64,000 bases of DNA, from assembly GCF_000328705.1 (NCBI RefSeq), contig NC_019673.1:806001-870000 (forward strand). The letters are read 5' to 3'. Made by a program: the position numbers and the translations under genes. The DNA is from Saccharothrix espanaensis DSM 44229. Lineage in GTDB: Bacteria > Actinomycetota > Actinomycetes > Mycobacteriales > Pseudonocardiaceae. Under the pieces are notes generated by a model. It saw only the letters and a program-made list of their open reading frames with translations, was not told where the DNA came from and did not search any database. Of the stretch, positions 1 to 11,051 are shown in pieces. The stretch's first letter is position 1; every line of letters starts with the position of its first letter.

Positions 1-315
1 GCGCTGTACGAGTCGACCTGGGCCGCCGCCGACAGCGTGCGCGAGCGGTTCGACCCGACCCGGATCAACGCCGTCGTGCTGCTGTCCGACGGCCGCAACG
101 AGCCCGCCCAGCAGGAGGTGCTGACCGCGCTGGAGAACGCGTTCCGGGCGGTCGACAAGGACCGCGTCGTGCGGGTGTTCTCCATCGCGTACGGCGACGA
201 GGCCGACCGCGAAGCCCTCGACCGGATCTCCACCGCCGCGCGCGGCGGCTACTACGACTCCACCGACGCCGCCCGCATCGAGTCCGTCATGGCCGACGTC
301 CTGTCCAACTTCTGA
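1..315 (+). CDS. VWA-domain protein, C-terminal end (5' truncated)
   Basis: This is the last 104 codons of a gene that begins before the window; the frame is open from base 1 and stops with TGA at 313-315. The visible part holds the central strand INAVVLLSDGRNE, where a von Willebrand A fold carries its DG segment. The strand VVRVFSIAYGDEAD and the ending DRISTAARGGYYDSTD then follow, as at the end of VWA domains in actinobacterial substrate-binding/VWA proteins. Such proteins are usually secreted or lipid-anchored, but the N-terminus that would show this is outside the window. The family call is firm and the specific role unknown. Confidence 0.8.
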   Translation, partial: ALYESTWAAADSVRERFDPTRINAVVLLSDGRNEPAQQEVLTALENAFRAVDKDRVVRVFSIAYGDEADREALDRISTAARGGYYDSTDAARIESVMADVLSNF

Positions 316-334
316 CTGCGGCCGCGCCGGGACG

Positions 335-1416
335 TCAGTCGAGGACGCGGCGCAGGAAGCCGCGCATCCCGAGCGTGCCGAAGCCGAGGACCGACGCCAC
401 CAGCACCACCAGGCACACCCACAGCGGCAGGTGCGGGACGCCCGGCGCGAGCACCGCCCGGGTGCCCTCGCTGACGTAGGTGAGCGGGTTGAGCGGGTTG
501 AGCGGGTGGAGCGGGTGGAGCGGGTGGAGCGGGTTGAGCGCCTGGAACCAGCGCAGGCCGTCCAGCTCCGGCCACGGGAACTGCGCCGAGCCCGTGAACA
601 GCAACGGGGTGAGGATCACCGCGAACATCACGTTGAGGTGCCGGGGCGAGACCGCCGTGCCGATCACCATGCCGACCGCCGCGCCCGCCGGCGAGCAGGA
701 CGATCACCAGCAGCGCCACCGGGACCCCCGACAGCGCCCACGAGACGTCGAGCACAGCGAACCCGATCGGGATCATCAGCACCGCCGCGAGCAGCCCGCG
801 CAACGCCCCGAACGCCATCTTCTCCACCGCCACCAGCGGGAACGGCTGGACGACCACCTGCGTGAGGAACGCGGGCAGTTCCCGGCCGGTGAAGACGTCC
901 TCCAGGCTCGGCCTGCCGACGGCCAGGTCGACCACCGCGCCGTCGAGCCGCTCGACGGTCCGCAGGACGTCCGGCAGGGCGACCGCCGGGGCGGTGTCGG
1001 TGTAGAGCCGGAACAGCCGGGCCCGCTCGACAGCCCATCCGGTTCAGCACCCCGTCCGCGAGCCGGGTGCGCTCGGCGCGGCCCAGACCGTGGTGGGCGG
1101 CGTGGAACAGCAGGTTCTGCCGGACGTTGAGCGCGCGGTCGAGGGTGTTGCGCTGCGGCACGACGGCGAGCACCTGGCGCGCCTTGCGCGGGTCGGCCAC
1201 CACGTCGACGCCCTCCACCAGGGCCCGGCCGGACGTCGGCCGCACCCTGGTGGTCAGCACGCCCACGGTGGTCGTCTTGCCGGCCCCGCTCGGGCCGAGC
1301 AGACTGAACACCTCGCCCCTGCGCACCGCGAAGCCGAGGCCGTCCACCGCCGGTTTCCGGCCGCCTTCGTAGACCTTCACCACGTCCGCCACCGCTACGG
1401 CTTCGTCCACGGCCAC
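335..1416 (-). pseudogene. Decayed DrrA/DrrB-type ABC exporter (ATPase plus ABC-2 permease remnants)
   Basis: Reading leftward from a GTG near 1416, an ABC ATPase N-terminal half is intact: Walker A GPSGAGKTTT, then a Q-loop-like VVPQRNTLD and a helical segment to about 1040. The frame then breaks. The Walker B and LSGG signature region is missing. Sequence resumes in another frame with the ATPase tail (PSLEDVFTGRE) running straight into ABC-2 permease helices (FLTQVVVQPFPLVAVEKMAF), which shift frame again near 670. The last frame (335-670) gives the permease C-terminus with two hydrophobic segments. No single frame covers a working ATPase or permease, so this looks like a formerly two-gene drug-exporter operon reduced by deletion and at least two frameshifts. 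A 9-bp tandem repeat lies inside it. Confidence 0.8.
482..535. repeat. 9-bp minisatellite, six copies (GAGCGGGTT/GAGCGGGTG)
   Basis: Six head-to-tail 9-mers alternate between GAGCGGGTT and GAGCGGGTG, followed by a 5-base partial copy. On the minus strand they encode a run of Asn/His-Pro-Leu triplets within the permease remnant. The unit is a multiple of three, so the array does not itself shift frame; growth by replication slippage in a gene no longer under selection is the simple explanation. Confidence 0.95.
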
Positions 1417-1564
1417 CAGCCCAGGCAGGCGGCGCAACCCGGTTCGCGAGGGTTTCCCGCCGCGTCGGGACGCGCGCTCCACCGCGACGGACCCTCGGTC
1501 CGCCACCGCGCACGGGAACGCGGCGCGACCCGACGTGGGCTTCACCGCCGGCGGGGTCGCGTGG

Positions 1565-3353
<1,789 letters not shown>

Positions 3354-4886
3354 TCACGGGGGCGTCGGGGTGCCTCCCTTCGGCAGGAGGGCGCGGACGG
3401 CGTCGATGGTGTCGGCTTCGGCCGGGTCCTTGTCCGGGCGGTAGCGCAGGACGCGGGCGAAGCGCAGGGCCACGCCGCCCGGGTACCTCGGGCTGACCTG
3501 GACGCCGTCCAGCTCGATCTCGATCACCAGTTCCGGGCGGACCGTCACCACCCAGTCACCGCGGTCGGTGGCGATCGACAGGAGTTCGCGGGTCTGCCAC
3601 GCCAGCAGTTCGTCGGTCAGGCCCTTGAACGTCTTGCCGACCATGACCGGCGGGCCGCCCTCCGGGTCGCGGGCGCCCAGGTGCAGGTTGGACAGCAGGC
3701 CCTTGCGCCGGCCGCTGCCCCACTCGACGCCGAGCACCACCAGGTCGAGGGTGTGCACGGGCTTGACCTTCTGCCACGCCCGACCGCGCCGGCCCGCCGC
3801 GTACACCGACTCCAGCGACTTGACCATGACGCCCTCGTGGCCCGCCGCCAGCGCCGCGTCCAGGACGGCCGCGGCCCGCTCCTCGTCCGGTTCGACCACG
3901 CCCGGGATGACGTGGTCGCCCGCCGCCTTGCGCAGCGCGGCCAGGCGCTCGCGCAGCGGCTCGTCCAGCAGGTCGACGCCGTCCAGGTGCAGGCAGTCGA
4001 AGAAGAACGGGCTCAGCAGCAGCGACCGGGTGTCGCCCTCGGCACCCAGCAGGGCGCCGAACCGGCTCATCGTCTCCTGGAACGGCCTGGGCTTGCCGTC
4101 GTCGGTCAGCGCCAGCGTCTCGCCGTCGAGCACCACCGACTCGCACGGCAGCCCGCACACCAGTTCCACCAGCTCCGGCACGGTGCCGGTGATCTCCCGC
4201 AGGTTCCGGGTGAAGATGTGCACCTGTTCGCCGGACCGGTGCACCTGGATGCGGGCACCGTCGAGCTTGTGCTCCACCACGCACGCGCCCAGCTCGGCCA
4301 GCGCCTCGGGCAGCGACTCGGCGGGCGAGGCCAGCATCGGCCGCACCGGGCGGCCCACCTCCAGCCGGAACGCGGCCAGCGCCGACTCGCCCTCGCGCGC
4401 CGCCACCGCTGTCGCCGGGAGGCTCCCGGAGAGCATGTACGCCCGCCGGACCACCTCGACGGGCACCTCGGCGGCCCGCGCGATGGCGTCCACCATCACC
4501 CCTTCGAGAGCGCCCTGGCGCAGCTCGCCGGTGAGCAGCCGGCGCAGGAAGTCCTGCTCGGCGGCGGTCGCCCGGCCGAACAGGTCGGTCAACGCCGCGG
4601 CCCGGCGCTGCACCGCGCCCTTGCCGGCGATCGAGGCGTACCCGCCCAGCGCCTCGTCCACCTCGACCACCGTCAGCCCCGGCTGCTCGGCGGGCGGCGG
4701 CGCGATGTCGAACACGGTGCGGTAGCCCGCCCCGATGCGGCCCTGGCTGGGGACGCCGATCAGGAACGAGACGACCGCGGGCGTGCTCATCCGGCGCACC
4801 AGCTCGGCCAGGGCGGCGACCTTGGCCAGGCGGGAACGCGTCGCCGCCAGGGCGGCGGACGTCTCGACTACCTCGCTGAACAACAC
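3354..4886 (-). CDS. ligB: ATP-dependent DNA ligase, LigB type
   Basis: This is a 510-residue ATP-dependent ligase resembling mycobacterial LigB throughout. An N-terminal helical domain (1-180) is followed by the nucleotidyltransferase core with motif I EHKLDGARIQV (Lys207 accepts AMP). Further core motifs are DGETLAL and HEGVMVK, then the terminal motif WQKVKPVHTLDLVVLG. The C-terminal OB fold ends with RYPGGVALRFARVLRYRPDKDPAEADTIDAV. It seals nicks in DNA using ATP; the essential replicative ligase in this group is the separate NAD-dependent LigA, so this one is probably a repair accessory. The start is GTG at 4886, chosen because the following residues align with the LigB N-terminus. The open frame continues far upstream without homology, so longer starts are rejected. 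Confidence 0.9.
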   Translation of the reverse strand: MLFSEVVETSAALAATRSRLAKVAALAELVRRMSTPAVVSFLIGVPSQGRIGAGYRTVFDIAPPPAEQPGLTVVEVDEALGGYASIAGKGAVQRRAAALTDLFGRATAAEQDFLRRLLTGELRQGALEGVMVDAIARAAEVPVEVVRRAYMLSGSLPATAVAAREGESALAAFRLEVGRPVRPMLASPAESLPEALAELGACVVEHKLDGARIQVHRSGEQVHIFTRNLREITGTVPELVELVCGLPCESVVLDGETLALTDDGKPRPFQETMSRFGALLGAEGDTRSLLLSPFFFDCLHLDGVDLLDEPLRERLAALRKAAGDHVIPGVVEPDEERAAAVLDAALAAGHEGVMVKSLESVYAAGRRGRAWQKVKPVHTLDLVVLGVEWGSGRRKGLLSNLHLGARDPEGGPPVMVGKTFKGLTDELLAWQTRELLSIATDRGDWVVTVRPELVIEIELDGVQVSPRYPGGVALRFARVLRYRPDKDPAEADTIDAVRALLPKGGTPTPP

Positions 4887-4978
4887 GTGACCATGGTGCA
4901 CCGGGGCACCGACAATGTCGTGCGTGGAGCCGGTGAACACTTCTGGGTGAACTACCGGGGCGAGACTGTTTCCGCAGC

Positions 4979-6349
4979 TCAGAGGGCTTCGAGTAGTTCG
5001 TGGACGGCGTGCCGGAGGCGGTCCGGGGTGAGCGCGGCGTAGCCCAGGACCAGGCCGGGGAACGTCGGCAGCCGGCAGTAGTTCGCCAGCGCCGGGGCGT
5101 TCACGCCGCGCCGGGCCAGCCGTTCCTGCACCGCGAGGTCGTCCACGCCGGCCGGCAGCCGGACCACCACGTGCAGGCCGGCGGCGACGCCGATCGGCGT
5201 CCAGTCCGGCAGCACCCGGGACAGCTCGTCCAGCAACGCGTCCCGGCGGGCCCGGTAGAGCTGCCTGGTGCGGCGCAGGTGCCGGTCGTAGCCGCCGGTC
5301 TTGAGCAGCTGCGCGAACGCCGCCTGGTGCAGCGTGCCGGTGCCCAGGTCGTCCAGCCGCTTGCGCTCCACGATCGTGTCGCGCAGGTCGGGCGGCAGCA
5401 CGAGCCACCCGAGCCGCAACGCGGGCGCGAGGACCTTGCTGGCACTGCCCTGGTAGATCACGCGGGACGGGTCGAGTGCCTGCATCGCGCCCATCGCCGG
5501 ACGGTCGTAGCGGTGTTCGGCGTCGTAGTCGTCCTCGATGACCACACCGTCGTGAGCGCGCGCCCAGTCCAGCAGCGCGTGCCGCCGTTCCGGGTGCAGC
5601 ACCACGCCCAGGGGGAACTGGTGCGCCGCGGTGACGAGCACCGCACGGCAGTCCGTAGTGGACAGCACGTCGACCTTGATCCCCTTGTCGTCCACGGGGA
5701 TCGGCCGGACCTCCAGACCGTGCGACGTGAGCATGTCGGCCGCGCCGAAGTGGCTCGGCTCCTCGACGGCGACGCTGGTGTGGCCGGCGGCCTTGAGCAC
5801 CCGGCCCATCAGCGAGATGCCCTCGGCGGCCCCGTTGACCACCACCACCTCGGACGGCCGCGTGGCCACCGCGCGCACCCGGCCCAGGTAGTCGGCCAGC
5901 TCCGCGCGCAGCAACGGGAACCCGGCCGGATCGGGGTAGCCGAGCTCGTCGGTGGACAACGCCAGCAGCGCGACCTTCTGCGCCTGCAACCACTCGTCGC
6001 GCGGGAACGCGTTGAGCGCGGGCAGTCCGGGGCGCAGGTCGAACCGCCACCGCTGCGCGGGGTCCGGTGCCCGTTCGAACGTGTCGGGCCACGAGCACGC
6101 AGCGGTCACCGTGGTGCCGGAACCGCGTTTGGCGACCAGGTACCCCTCACCGATGAGCTGCGTGTACGCGGACGTCACGGTCCCGCGTGCGACGCCGAGC
6201 TGGTCGGCCAGGTCACGGCTGGACGGCAGCCGGGTGCCCGGTCGCAGCCGCCCGTCACGGACCGCGCGGCGCAGTTCGGACTCCACGGCACGGCGGCCGG
6301 TGAGCCCGGGGAGCAGCAGCTCGCGATAAGTGGTCCAGTTGGCGGTCAT
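4979..6349 (-). CDS. MocR/PdxR-type transcription factor (GntR HTH fused to PLP aminotransferase fold)
   Basis: The 456-residue protein has a GntR winged helix (about 10-80: ELRRAVRDGRLRPGTRLPSSRDLADQLGVARGTV). A class I aminotransferase-like domain follows, with the PLP site DDYDAEHRYD and Lys305 in YQGSASKVLAPALRLGW. In this family the aminotransferase part senses PLP or an amine effector. It is transcribed divergently from the EamA permease at 6397, and operator-like repeats lie between and inside the two 5' ends. It therefore probably controls that permease. PdxR-like sensing of vitamin B6 is possible but not proved, since no pdxS/pdxT is adjacent. Confidence 0.9.
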   Translation of the reverse strand: MTANWTTYRELLLPGLTGRRAVESELRRAVRDGRLRPGTRLPSSRDLADQLGVARGTVTSAYTQLIGEGYLVAKRGSGTTVTAACSWPDTFERAPDPAQRWRFDLRPGLPALNAFPRDEWLQAQKVALLALSTDELGYPDPAGFPLLRAELADYLGRVRAVATRPSEVVVVNGAAEGISLMGRVLKAAGHTSVAVEEPSHFGAADMLTSHGLEVRPIPVDDKGIKVDVLSTTDCRAVLVTAAHQFPLGVVLHPERRHALLDWARAHDGVVIEDDYDAEHRYDRPAMGAMQALDPSRVIYQGSASKVLAPALRLGWLVLPPDLRDTIVERKRLDDLGTGTLHQAAFAQLLKTGGYDRHLRRTRQLYRARRDALLDELSRVLPDWTPIGVAAGLHVVVRLPAGVDDLAVQERLARRGVNAPALANYCRLPTFPGLVLGYAALTPDRLRHAVHELLEAL

Positions 6350-6376
6350 CGAAGTGGAGCTTAAACCTGGACCACT
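6328..6376. promoter_or_regulatory. Putative MocR operator: inverted AGTGGTCCAG repeat plus direct AAGTGG repeats
   Basis: AGTGGTCCAG (6329-6338) and its exact reverse complement CTGGACCACT (6367-6376) flank 28 bases. AAGTGG also occurs as a direct repeat at 6328 and 6352, 24 bp apart, about two helical turns. The left arm lies within the first codons of the MocR gene. Paired repeats of this kind, containing AAGTGG, are known for PdxR in corynebacteria. Binding here would cover both divergent 5' ends. Confidence 0.75.
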
Positions 6377-6396
6377 CGTCGGTGAGGGTGAACGGC

Positions 6397-7296
6397 ATGA
6401 GAATCGCCATCGCGGCCGGCGCGCTGACCTCGGTGATCGTGGGCGCGTCCGTGCCCGTCACCGGTCTGCTCCAGGACTACCCGCTGCTCACCGGACAGGC
6501 CATGCGGTACGCGTTGGGTGGGGTCGTGCTGCTCGTGTGGACGTTGTCGCGCGGCGGACGGCTCGTGGTGCCGTCAGGACGTGACTGGGTGGCGTTGGGC
6601 GCGCTGGTGGTCACCGGGATGCTCGGGTTCAACGCGTGCGTCCTCTACGCGCAGCGGTACGCGGAACCCGGCTTCGTGGCCGCTGTGCTGGGGGCGAGCC
6701 CGCTGGTGTTGGCGCTGGTCGCGCCGATGATGGCGGGCCGACGTCCCGCGCCCACCGCCGTCGTGGGGGCGACCGTGGTGGTGGCCGGCGTGGTCCTGCT
6801 CTCCGGGGGCGGCGCGTGGCACGGGCCGGGGCTGGCGCTGGCCGTGCTCACGATGCTGGGCGAAGCGTCGTTCACGCTGTTCGCGGTCGGTGTCGTGCGC
6901 CGGCTGGGCGGGGTCGCGGTGGCCACCTGGTGCTGCTTGCTCGCGGCTGTCGCCGGGGGCGTGCTGGGCACGTTCTTCGGCGGCTGGCAGGTGCCCACGC
7001 CGACGGAAGGCGTGTCGCTGGTCGTGCTGGGCATCGTGCTGACCGCCGTGGCGTTCGGGCTCTGGTACTTCGCCGTGGACCGGCTGGGCGCGGACCGCGC
7101 CGGGGTGCTGATCGGCCTGATGCCGATCGCCGGGCTGGTCGCGTCGGTGGCCATGGGGGTGCAGGAGCCGACCGCCGTCGCCGTGCTGGGCGCGACGGCG
7201 GTCGCCCTGGGGTGCGTGATCGGGCTGCGCCGGGTCAGCGACCGCCCCGCGCCATCCGCAGCACGTCCAGAGCCTCGTCCAGCTGTGCCTCGGTGA
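6397..7296 (+). CDS. EamA/DMT-family inner-membrane transporter
   Basis: This 299-residue protein contains about ten hydrophobic segments in two EamA repeats, the drug/metabolite transporter architecture. Features include [15 protein letters not shown] at the end of the first half and [26 protein letters not shown] in the second, a hallmark segment. ATG 6397 is preferred over GTG 6382 because GGTGAGGGTG sits six bases ahead of it. Substrate unknown; amino acids, amines or B6 vitamers are plausible given control by a MocR regulator. Its last 62 bp overlap the 3' end of convergent fumC. Confidence 0.88.
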   Translation: MRIAIAAGALTSVIVGASVPVTGLLQDYPLLTGQAMRYALGGVVLLVWTLSRGGRLVVPSGRDWVALGALVVTGMLGFNACVLYAQRYAEPGFVAAVLGASPLVLALVAPMMAGRRPAPTAVVGATVVVAGVVLLSGGGAWHGPGLALAVLTMLGEASFTLFAVGVVRRLGGVAVATWCCLLAAVAGGVLGTFFGGWQVPTPTEGVSLVVLGIVLTAVAFGLWYFAVDRLGADRAGVLIGLMPIAGLVASVAMGVQEPTAVAVLGATAVALGCVIGLRRVSDRPAPSAARPEPRPAVPR

Positions 7297-8629
7297 GCTT
7301 GGCCGGCACGTGGCCGCGTTCCAGCACCACCTCGCGGATGGTCTTGCGCTCCTTGAGGGACTGCTTCGCGATCGACGCCGCCTCCTCGTAGCCGAGGTGG
7401 CGGTTGAGCGGGGTCACGATCGACGGCGACGACTCGGCGTACTCGCGCAGCCGGTCCACCTGCGGCTCCGTCCCGGCCAGCACCTTGTCGGCCAGCAGCC
7501 GGGACACCGCGGCCAGCAGGCGGGCCGACTCCAGCACGTTGCGGGCGATCACCGGGAGCATCACGTTGAGCTGGAAGTTGCCCTGCGTGCCCGCGAACGC
7601 CACCGCGGCGTCGTTGCCGATGACCTGCGCCACCACCATCATCGTGGCCTCGGAGATCACCGGGTTGACCTTGCCCGGCATGATCGACGAGCCCGGCTGG
7701 AGGTCCGGCAGCGCCAGCTCGCCCAGCCCCGTGCGCGGGCCCGAGCCCAGCCAGCGCAGGTCGTTCGCGATCTTGAACAGGCCCACCGCGGTGGCCCTGA
7801 GCTGGCCGGAGATCTCCACCACGCCGTCCTGGGTGGCCTGCGCCTCGAAGTGGTCGCGGGCCTCGGTCAGCGGCAGGCCGGTCACCGCCGCCAGCTCCGC
7901 CGACACGGCCGCGCCGAAGCCCTCGGGCGCGTTCAGGCCGCTGCCCACGGCGGTGCCGCCGATCGGCAGCTCGGCCAGCCGGGGCAGGCTGGAGGTGAGC
8001 CGCTCGGCCCCGTACCGCACCTGCGCCGCCCACGCGCCCGCCTCCTGGCCGAGCGTGATCGGGACCGCGTCCATCAGGTGCGTGCGACCGGACTTGACCA
8101 GGTCGGACCACTCGGCGGCACGGGCCTCCAAGACGCCCGCCAGGTGCTCCAGAGCCGGGATCACGTCCGTGGCCACGGCTTCGGTGGCGGCCACCCGCAG
8201 GGTCGTCGGGAAGGTGTCGTTGGACGACTGCGACGCGTTGACGTGGTCGTTCGGGTGCACGTCACGCCCGAGCGCGCTGGTCGCCAAGGTCGCGATGACC
8301 TCGTTGGCGTTCATGTTCGAGGACGTGCCGGACCCGGTCTGGAACACGTCCACCGGGAAGTGCGCGTCGTGCTCGCCCGCGGCGACCTCGTCGGCGGCGG
8401 TCGCGATCGCGCCGGCCACGTCCGCGTCCAGCACGCCCAGGCGCTGGTTCACCCGCGCCGCGGCGGCCTTGAGCAGGCCGAGGGCCCTGATCTGGGACCT
8501 CTCCAGACCACGCCCGGACACCGGGAAGTTCTCCACCGCGCGCTGCGTCTGCGCGCGCCACAGCGCGTCGACGGGCACCCGCACCTCGCCCATGGTGTCG
8601 TGCTCGACGCGGTACTCCTGTTCAGCCAT
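7235..8629 (-). CDS. fumC: Class II fumarate hydratase
   Basis: The 464-residue product is the normal length for heat-stable, iron-independent fumarase (fumarate to malate, citric acid cycle). Diagnostic segments are [14 protein letters not shown] (about 98-111) and SSNDTFPT. The active-site segment [10 protein letters not shown] (181-190) and the superfamily signature [11 protein letters not shown] (313-323), holding the catalytic serine loop, follow. ATG 8629 ([14 protein letters not shown]) begins at the conserved N-terminus; longer starts add unrelated residues. Its 3' end overlaps the convergent EamA gene by 62 bp. Confidence 0.95.
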   Translation of the reverse strand: MAEQEYRVEHDTMGEVRVPVDALWRAQTQRAVENFPVSGRGLERSQIRALGLLKAAAARVNQRLGVLDADVAGAIATAADEVAAGEHDAHFPVDVFQTGSGTSSNMNANEVIATLATSALGRDVHPNDHVNASQSSNDTFPTTLRVAATEAVATDVIPALEHLAGVLEARAAEWSDLVKSGRTHLMDAVPITLGQEAGAWAAQVRYGAERLTSSLPRLAELPIGGTAVGSGLNAPEGFGAAVSAELAAVTGLPLTEARDHFEAQATQDGVVEISGQLRATAVGLFKIANDLRWLGSGPRTGLGELALPDLQPGSSIMPGKVNPVISEATMMVVAQVIGNDAAVAFAGTQGNFQLNVMLPVIARNVLESARLLAAVSRLLADKVLAGTEPQVDRLREYAESSPSIVTPLNRHLGYEEAASIAKQSLKERKTIREVVLERGHVPAKLTEAQLDEALDVLRMARGGR

Positions 8630-8696
8630 ACCACGAGTTTGTACCCGGTTCTTGCGCTCGGCCCGAAAAAGCTGGGAAGAGTGGGCTGGGACACCT

Positions 8697-9680
8697 ATGG
8701 TCGAAGTCATGGACCTAGAGGTCGACCTGCTCATCGTCGGAGCCGGACCCACGGGGCTGTTCGCGGCTTATTACGCCGGATTCCGAGACCTGTCCGTCGC
8801 GCTGGTCGACTCGCTGCCCGAGGCCGGCGGCCAGATCACCGCCATGTACCCGGAAAAGATGATCTTCGACGTGGCCGGGTTCCCCGCCGTGCGCGGACGT
8901 GAGCTGGTCACCGCCCTGGTCGAGCAGGCCGACCAGTGGAGTCCCGCCTACCTGCTCGGCCGGCAGGCGCGGACGCTGTCCACTGTGGACGAGCGGCTCA
9001 CGGTCGGGCTCGCCGACGGCGGTGTGGTGCACACCCGGTCGGTGCTCATCACGGCCGGGATCGGCGAGTTCACACCCCGGCCGCTGCCCGCCGGCGACGG
9101 CTGGCTGGACCGCGGTGTCGTGCACTTCGTCCCGGCTTTGAACGTCCACACCGGACAGCACGTGGTCGTGGTCGGCGGCGGTGACTCGGCGTTCGACTGG
9201 GCGCTCGCGCTGCACCCGATCGCCGCCAGCGTCACGATCGTGCACCGCCGGGCGACCTTCCGCGCGCACCCGCCGACCGTGCGGCAGGTGCGCGAACTGG
9301 GCGTGGAGATCATCACCGACGCCGAGGTGCTCGCCCTGCGCGGCGACGACCGGGTGGCCGAGGTCGAACTGGGCCTCAAGGGCGGCGACCGCAAGGTGCT
9401 GCCCGCGCAGGCCGTCGTGGCCGCGCTCGGGTTCACCGCCGACCTCGGGCCGATCGAGGCGTGGGGCGTGGAACTGGACCACCGGGCGATCGTGGTGGAC
9501 TCCACCATGCGGACCGCCCGCGACCGGGTCTACGCCGCCGGCGACGTCGCGCAGTACCCCGGGAAGGTCAAGCTCATCGCGACCGGCTTCGGGGAGGCCG
9601 CCACGGCGGTCAACAACATCGCCGTGGCGCTCAACCCCGAAGCCCACCTGTTCCCGGGGCACTCCAGCAACGCGAGCTGA
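8697..9680 (+). CDS. Thioredoxin-reductase-like ferredoxin/flavodoxin--NADP+ reductase
   Basis: This 327-residue flavoprotein opens with a FAD dinucleotide fold ([19 protein letters not shown]). It carries an NADPH fold in the middle ([15 protein letters not shown]) and ends with the FAD-binding [29 protein letters not shown]. The CxxC redox pair of thioredoxin reductase is absent, which places it with the YumC-type ferredoxin-NADP reductases. It would pass electrons between NADPH and ferredoxin; the ferredoxin fdxC at 60430 is a possible partner. ATG 8697 and ATG 8709 are both possible starts; GGGA lies five bases before the first. Confidence 0.88.
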   Translation: MVEVMDLEVDLLIVGAGPTGLFAAYYAGFRDLSVALVDSLPEAGGQITAMYPEKMIFDVAGFPAVRGRELVTALVEQADQWSPAYLLGRQARTLSTVDERLTVGLADGGVVHTRSVLITAGIGEFTPRPLPAGDGWLDRGVVHFVPALNVHTGQHVVVVGGGDSAFDWALALHPIAASVTIVHRRATFRAHPPTVRQVRELGVEIITDAEVLALRGDDRVAEVELGLKGGDRKVLPAQAVVAALGFTADLGPIEAWGVELDHRAIVVDSTMRTARDRVYAAGDVAQYPGKVKLIATGFGEAATAVNNIAVALNPEAHLFPGHSSNAS

Positions 9681-9693
9681 CCGGCCGCGCCGG

Positions 9694-10119
9694 CTACCAG
9701 ACCACCTGGACCTGCTCGCCCACGAACAGGTTGTCGAAGAACGTCACCGCCGCCTCGTGCGACAGGTGCACGCAGCCGTGCGACAGGTCCGACAAGCTCC
9801 CCTCGTGGAACGCGATGCCGTTGTCGGTGAAGTACACCGAGTACGGCATCGGCGCGTTGAACGGCACGCTCCAGTCGTCCTTCACCTTGCGCAACACCGA
9901 GAACGTGCCGGTGGGCGTCTCGTAACCCGGTCGGCCGTGCGTGACCGGGACCGGACCGTAGCTGGCCGTGCCGTTGTAGATCAGCCAAGCCTCGTTGGTG
10001 GACAGCTTCAGGCACGCCCCGTTGTGGATCGAGCAGGGCGTGCCTGGTGCTGCTTGAGCGGGTGCCGCGAAGCCGAAGACCAGGGCCAGCGCGGCGATGA
10101 CAGTGCCGAGCTTCCTCAT
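9694..10119 (-). CDS. Secreted L,D-transpeptidase-like protein (YkuD fold), short form
   Basis: A 141-residue protein with a signal peptide (MRKLGTVIAALALVFGFAAPAQA, cut near residue 24), followed directly by a compact YkuD-type domain. The catalytic motif is HEGSL...SHGCVHLS with Cys116. Such enzymes cross-link peptidoglycan stem peptides (3-3 links) or anchor proteins outside the membrane. At about 115 mature residues the domain is small for the family, and there is no Ig-like or peptidoglycan-binding module. GAGGGGTG precedes ATG 10119. It lies immediately downstream of a paralogue at 10176, and the two share roughly the whole catalytic stretch. Confidence 0.85.
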   Translation of the reverse strand: MRKLGTVIAALALVFGFAAPAQAAPGTPCSIHNGACLKLSTNEAWLIYNGTASYGPVPVTHGRPGYETPTGTFSVLRKVKDDWSVPFNAPMPYSVYFTDNGIAFHEGSLSDLSHGCVHLSHEAAVTFFDNLFVGEQVQVVW

Positions 10120-10175
10120 CCGAATCACCCCTCGGGGGTCGAGTACCCCTTCGACGGCGTGATCCAACCTCCGGT

Positions 10176-10841
10176 CTACGCGACCACCTGGACCTGTTCA
10201 CCCACCTGGAGGTTCTCGAAGTAGGTGATGGCCGCCTCCATCGACAGGTGGATGCACCCGTGCGAGGGGTCCGTCAGGCTGCCTTCGTGGAACGCGATGC
10301 CGTAGTCGGTGAAGTAGGTCGAGTACGGCATCGGCGCGTTGTAGGGCCGGCTCCACTCGTCCTTCACCTTGTAGAGCACCGGGAAGTAGCCCGTGGGCGT
10401 CTCGTAACCGGGCCGGCCGGACGTGATGGGCACCGGGCCGTACTCGACCTTGCCGCCGCTGATCAGCCACGACTCGTCGGTCGACAACCGGATGCACGCG
10501 CCTTCGGTGATGTCGCACGGCGTCCCCTCCACGGTCACCGGCGGAGGCGGCGGCGCGGGCTGGGGCGTGGGCGACGAAGGTGCCGGCGGGACGGGCGTGG
10601 AGGAAGCGGGCGCGGACGGGTAGGGCGCGGACGAATAGGGCGCGGACGAATAGGGCGCCGACGGGTAGGTCACGGACGACGGTGTGCCCGGGACCGAGGA
10701 ACCGGGGGCCGACGGGTAGCTGGACGCGGGGACGTCGGACGACGGGGGTGGTGCCGACGACGGACCCGGCGAAGCCGGCTGGGTCGTGCCACAGGCCGTG
10801 AGTCCCAGGAAAGCGATTGCCACCAACGCTGCCTTACGCAT
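10176..10841 (-). CDS. Lipoprotein L,D-transpeptidase-like protein with Ser/Pro linker
   Basis: A 221-residue protein: lipoprotein signal with lipobox LTAC-G (Cys17), then about 75 residues of Ser/Pro/Ala-rich linker built from YPSAP/YSSAP repeats. A YkuD-type domain with SHGCIHLS (Cys196) ends it. The linker would let a membrane-anchored enzyme reach the wall. It is a paralogue of the downstream gene at 9694, differing in anchor and linker, so one is free and one tethered. ATG 10841 is preferred to an upstream TTG because it begins at MRKAALVAIAFLGL, matching the paralogue's MRKLG start. Confidence 0.85.
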   Translation of the reverse strand: MRKAALVAIAFLGLTACGTTQPASPGPSSAPPPSSDVPASSYPSAPGSSVPGTPSSVTYPSAPYSSAPYSSAPYPSAPASSTPVPPAPSSPTPQPAPPPPPVTVEGTPCDITEGACIRLSTDESWLISGGKVEYGPVPITSGRPGYETPTGYFPVLYKVKDEWSRPYNAPMPYSTYFTDYGIAFHEGSLTDPSHGCIHLSMEAAITYFENLQVGEQVQVVA

Positions 10842-10950
10842 TACGCGCACCCCCAAGGTTGTTGCTGTTCTGCCCTGGAGACGCCGGCGGCTGGATCCCG
10901 GTTGCCGTGCACTGGTAACGGTTTGGCCGCCGGGGTGGTCCGGAAACGCC

Positions 10951-10986
10951 GAGAGGGCCGCCCCGCGTGAACGGGACGGCCCTCTC
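10951..10986 (-). terminator. Hairpin terminator downstream of the S1 protease gene
   Basis: GAGAGGGCCG and CGGCCCTCTC form a perfect 10-bp stem around a 16-base loop, in which CCC/GGG can also pair. It lies 65 bp past the stop of the protease gene and before the next minus-strand gene. No U-run follows, as is usual in high-GC actinobacteria. Confidence 0.75.
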
Positions 10987-11051
10987 GTCAGGACACCGGT
11001 TGGTCTAGCTCACGAGCGTGCGCGCACGGAACCCGTGCACCCGGGGCGTGC

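Noticed and set aside
4887..6098. Upstream extension of the ligase gene to about 914 residues
   Set aside because: The extra N-terminus lies antisense or out of frame within the MocR gene, has no homology, and the known LigB N-terminus begins at GTG 4886.
10510..10770. Ser/Pro repeat region in the lipoprotein transpeptidase gene as a possible separate repeat element
   Set aside because: The repeats are in frame, encode a plausible wall-spanning linker and stop at the domain edge, so they are a normal part of the gene.
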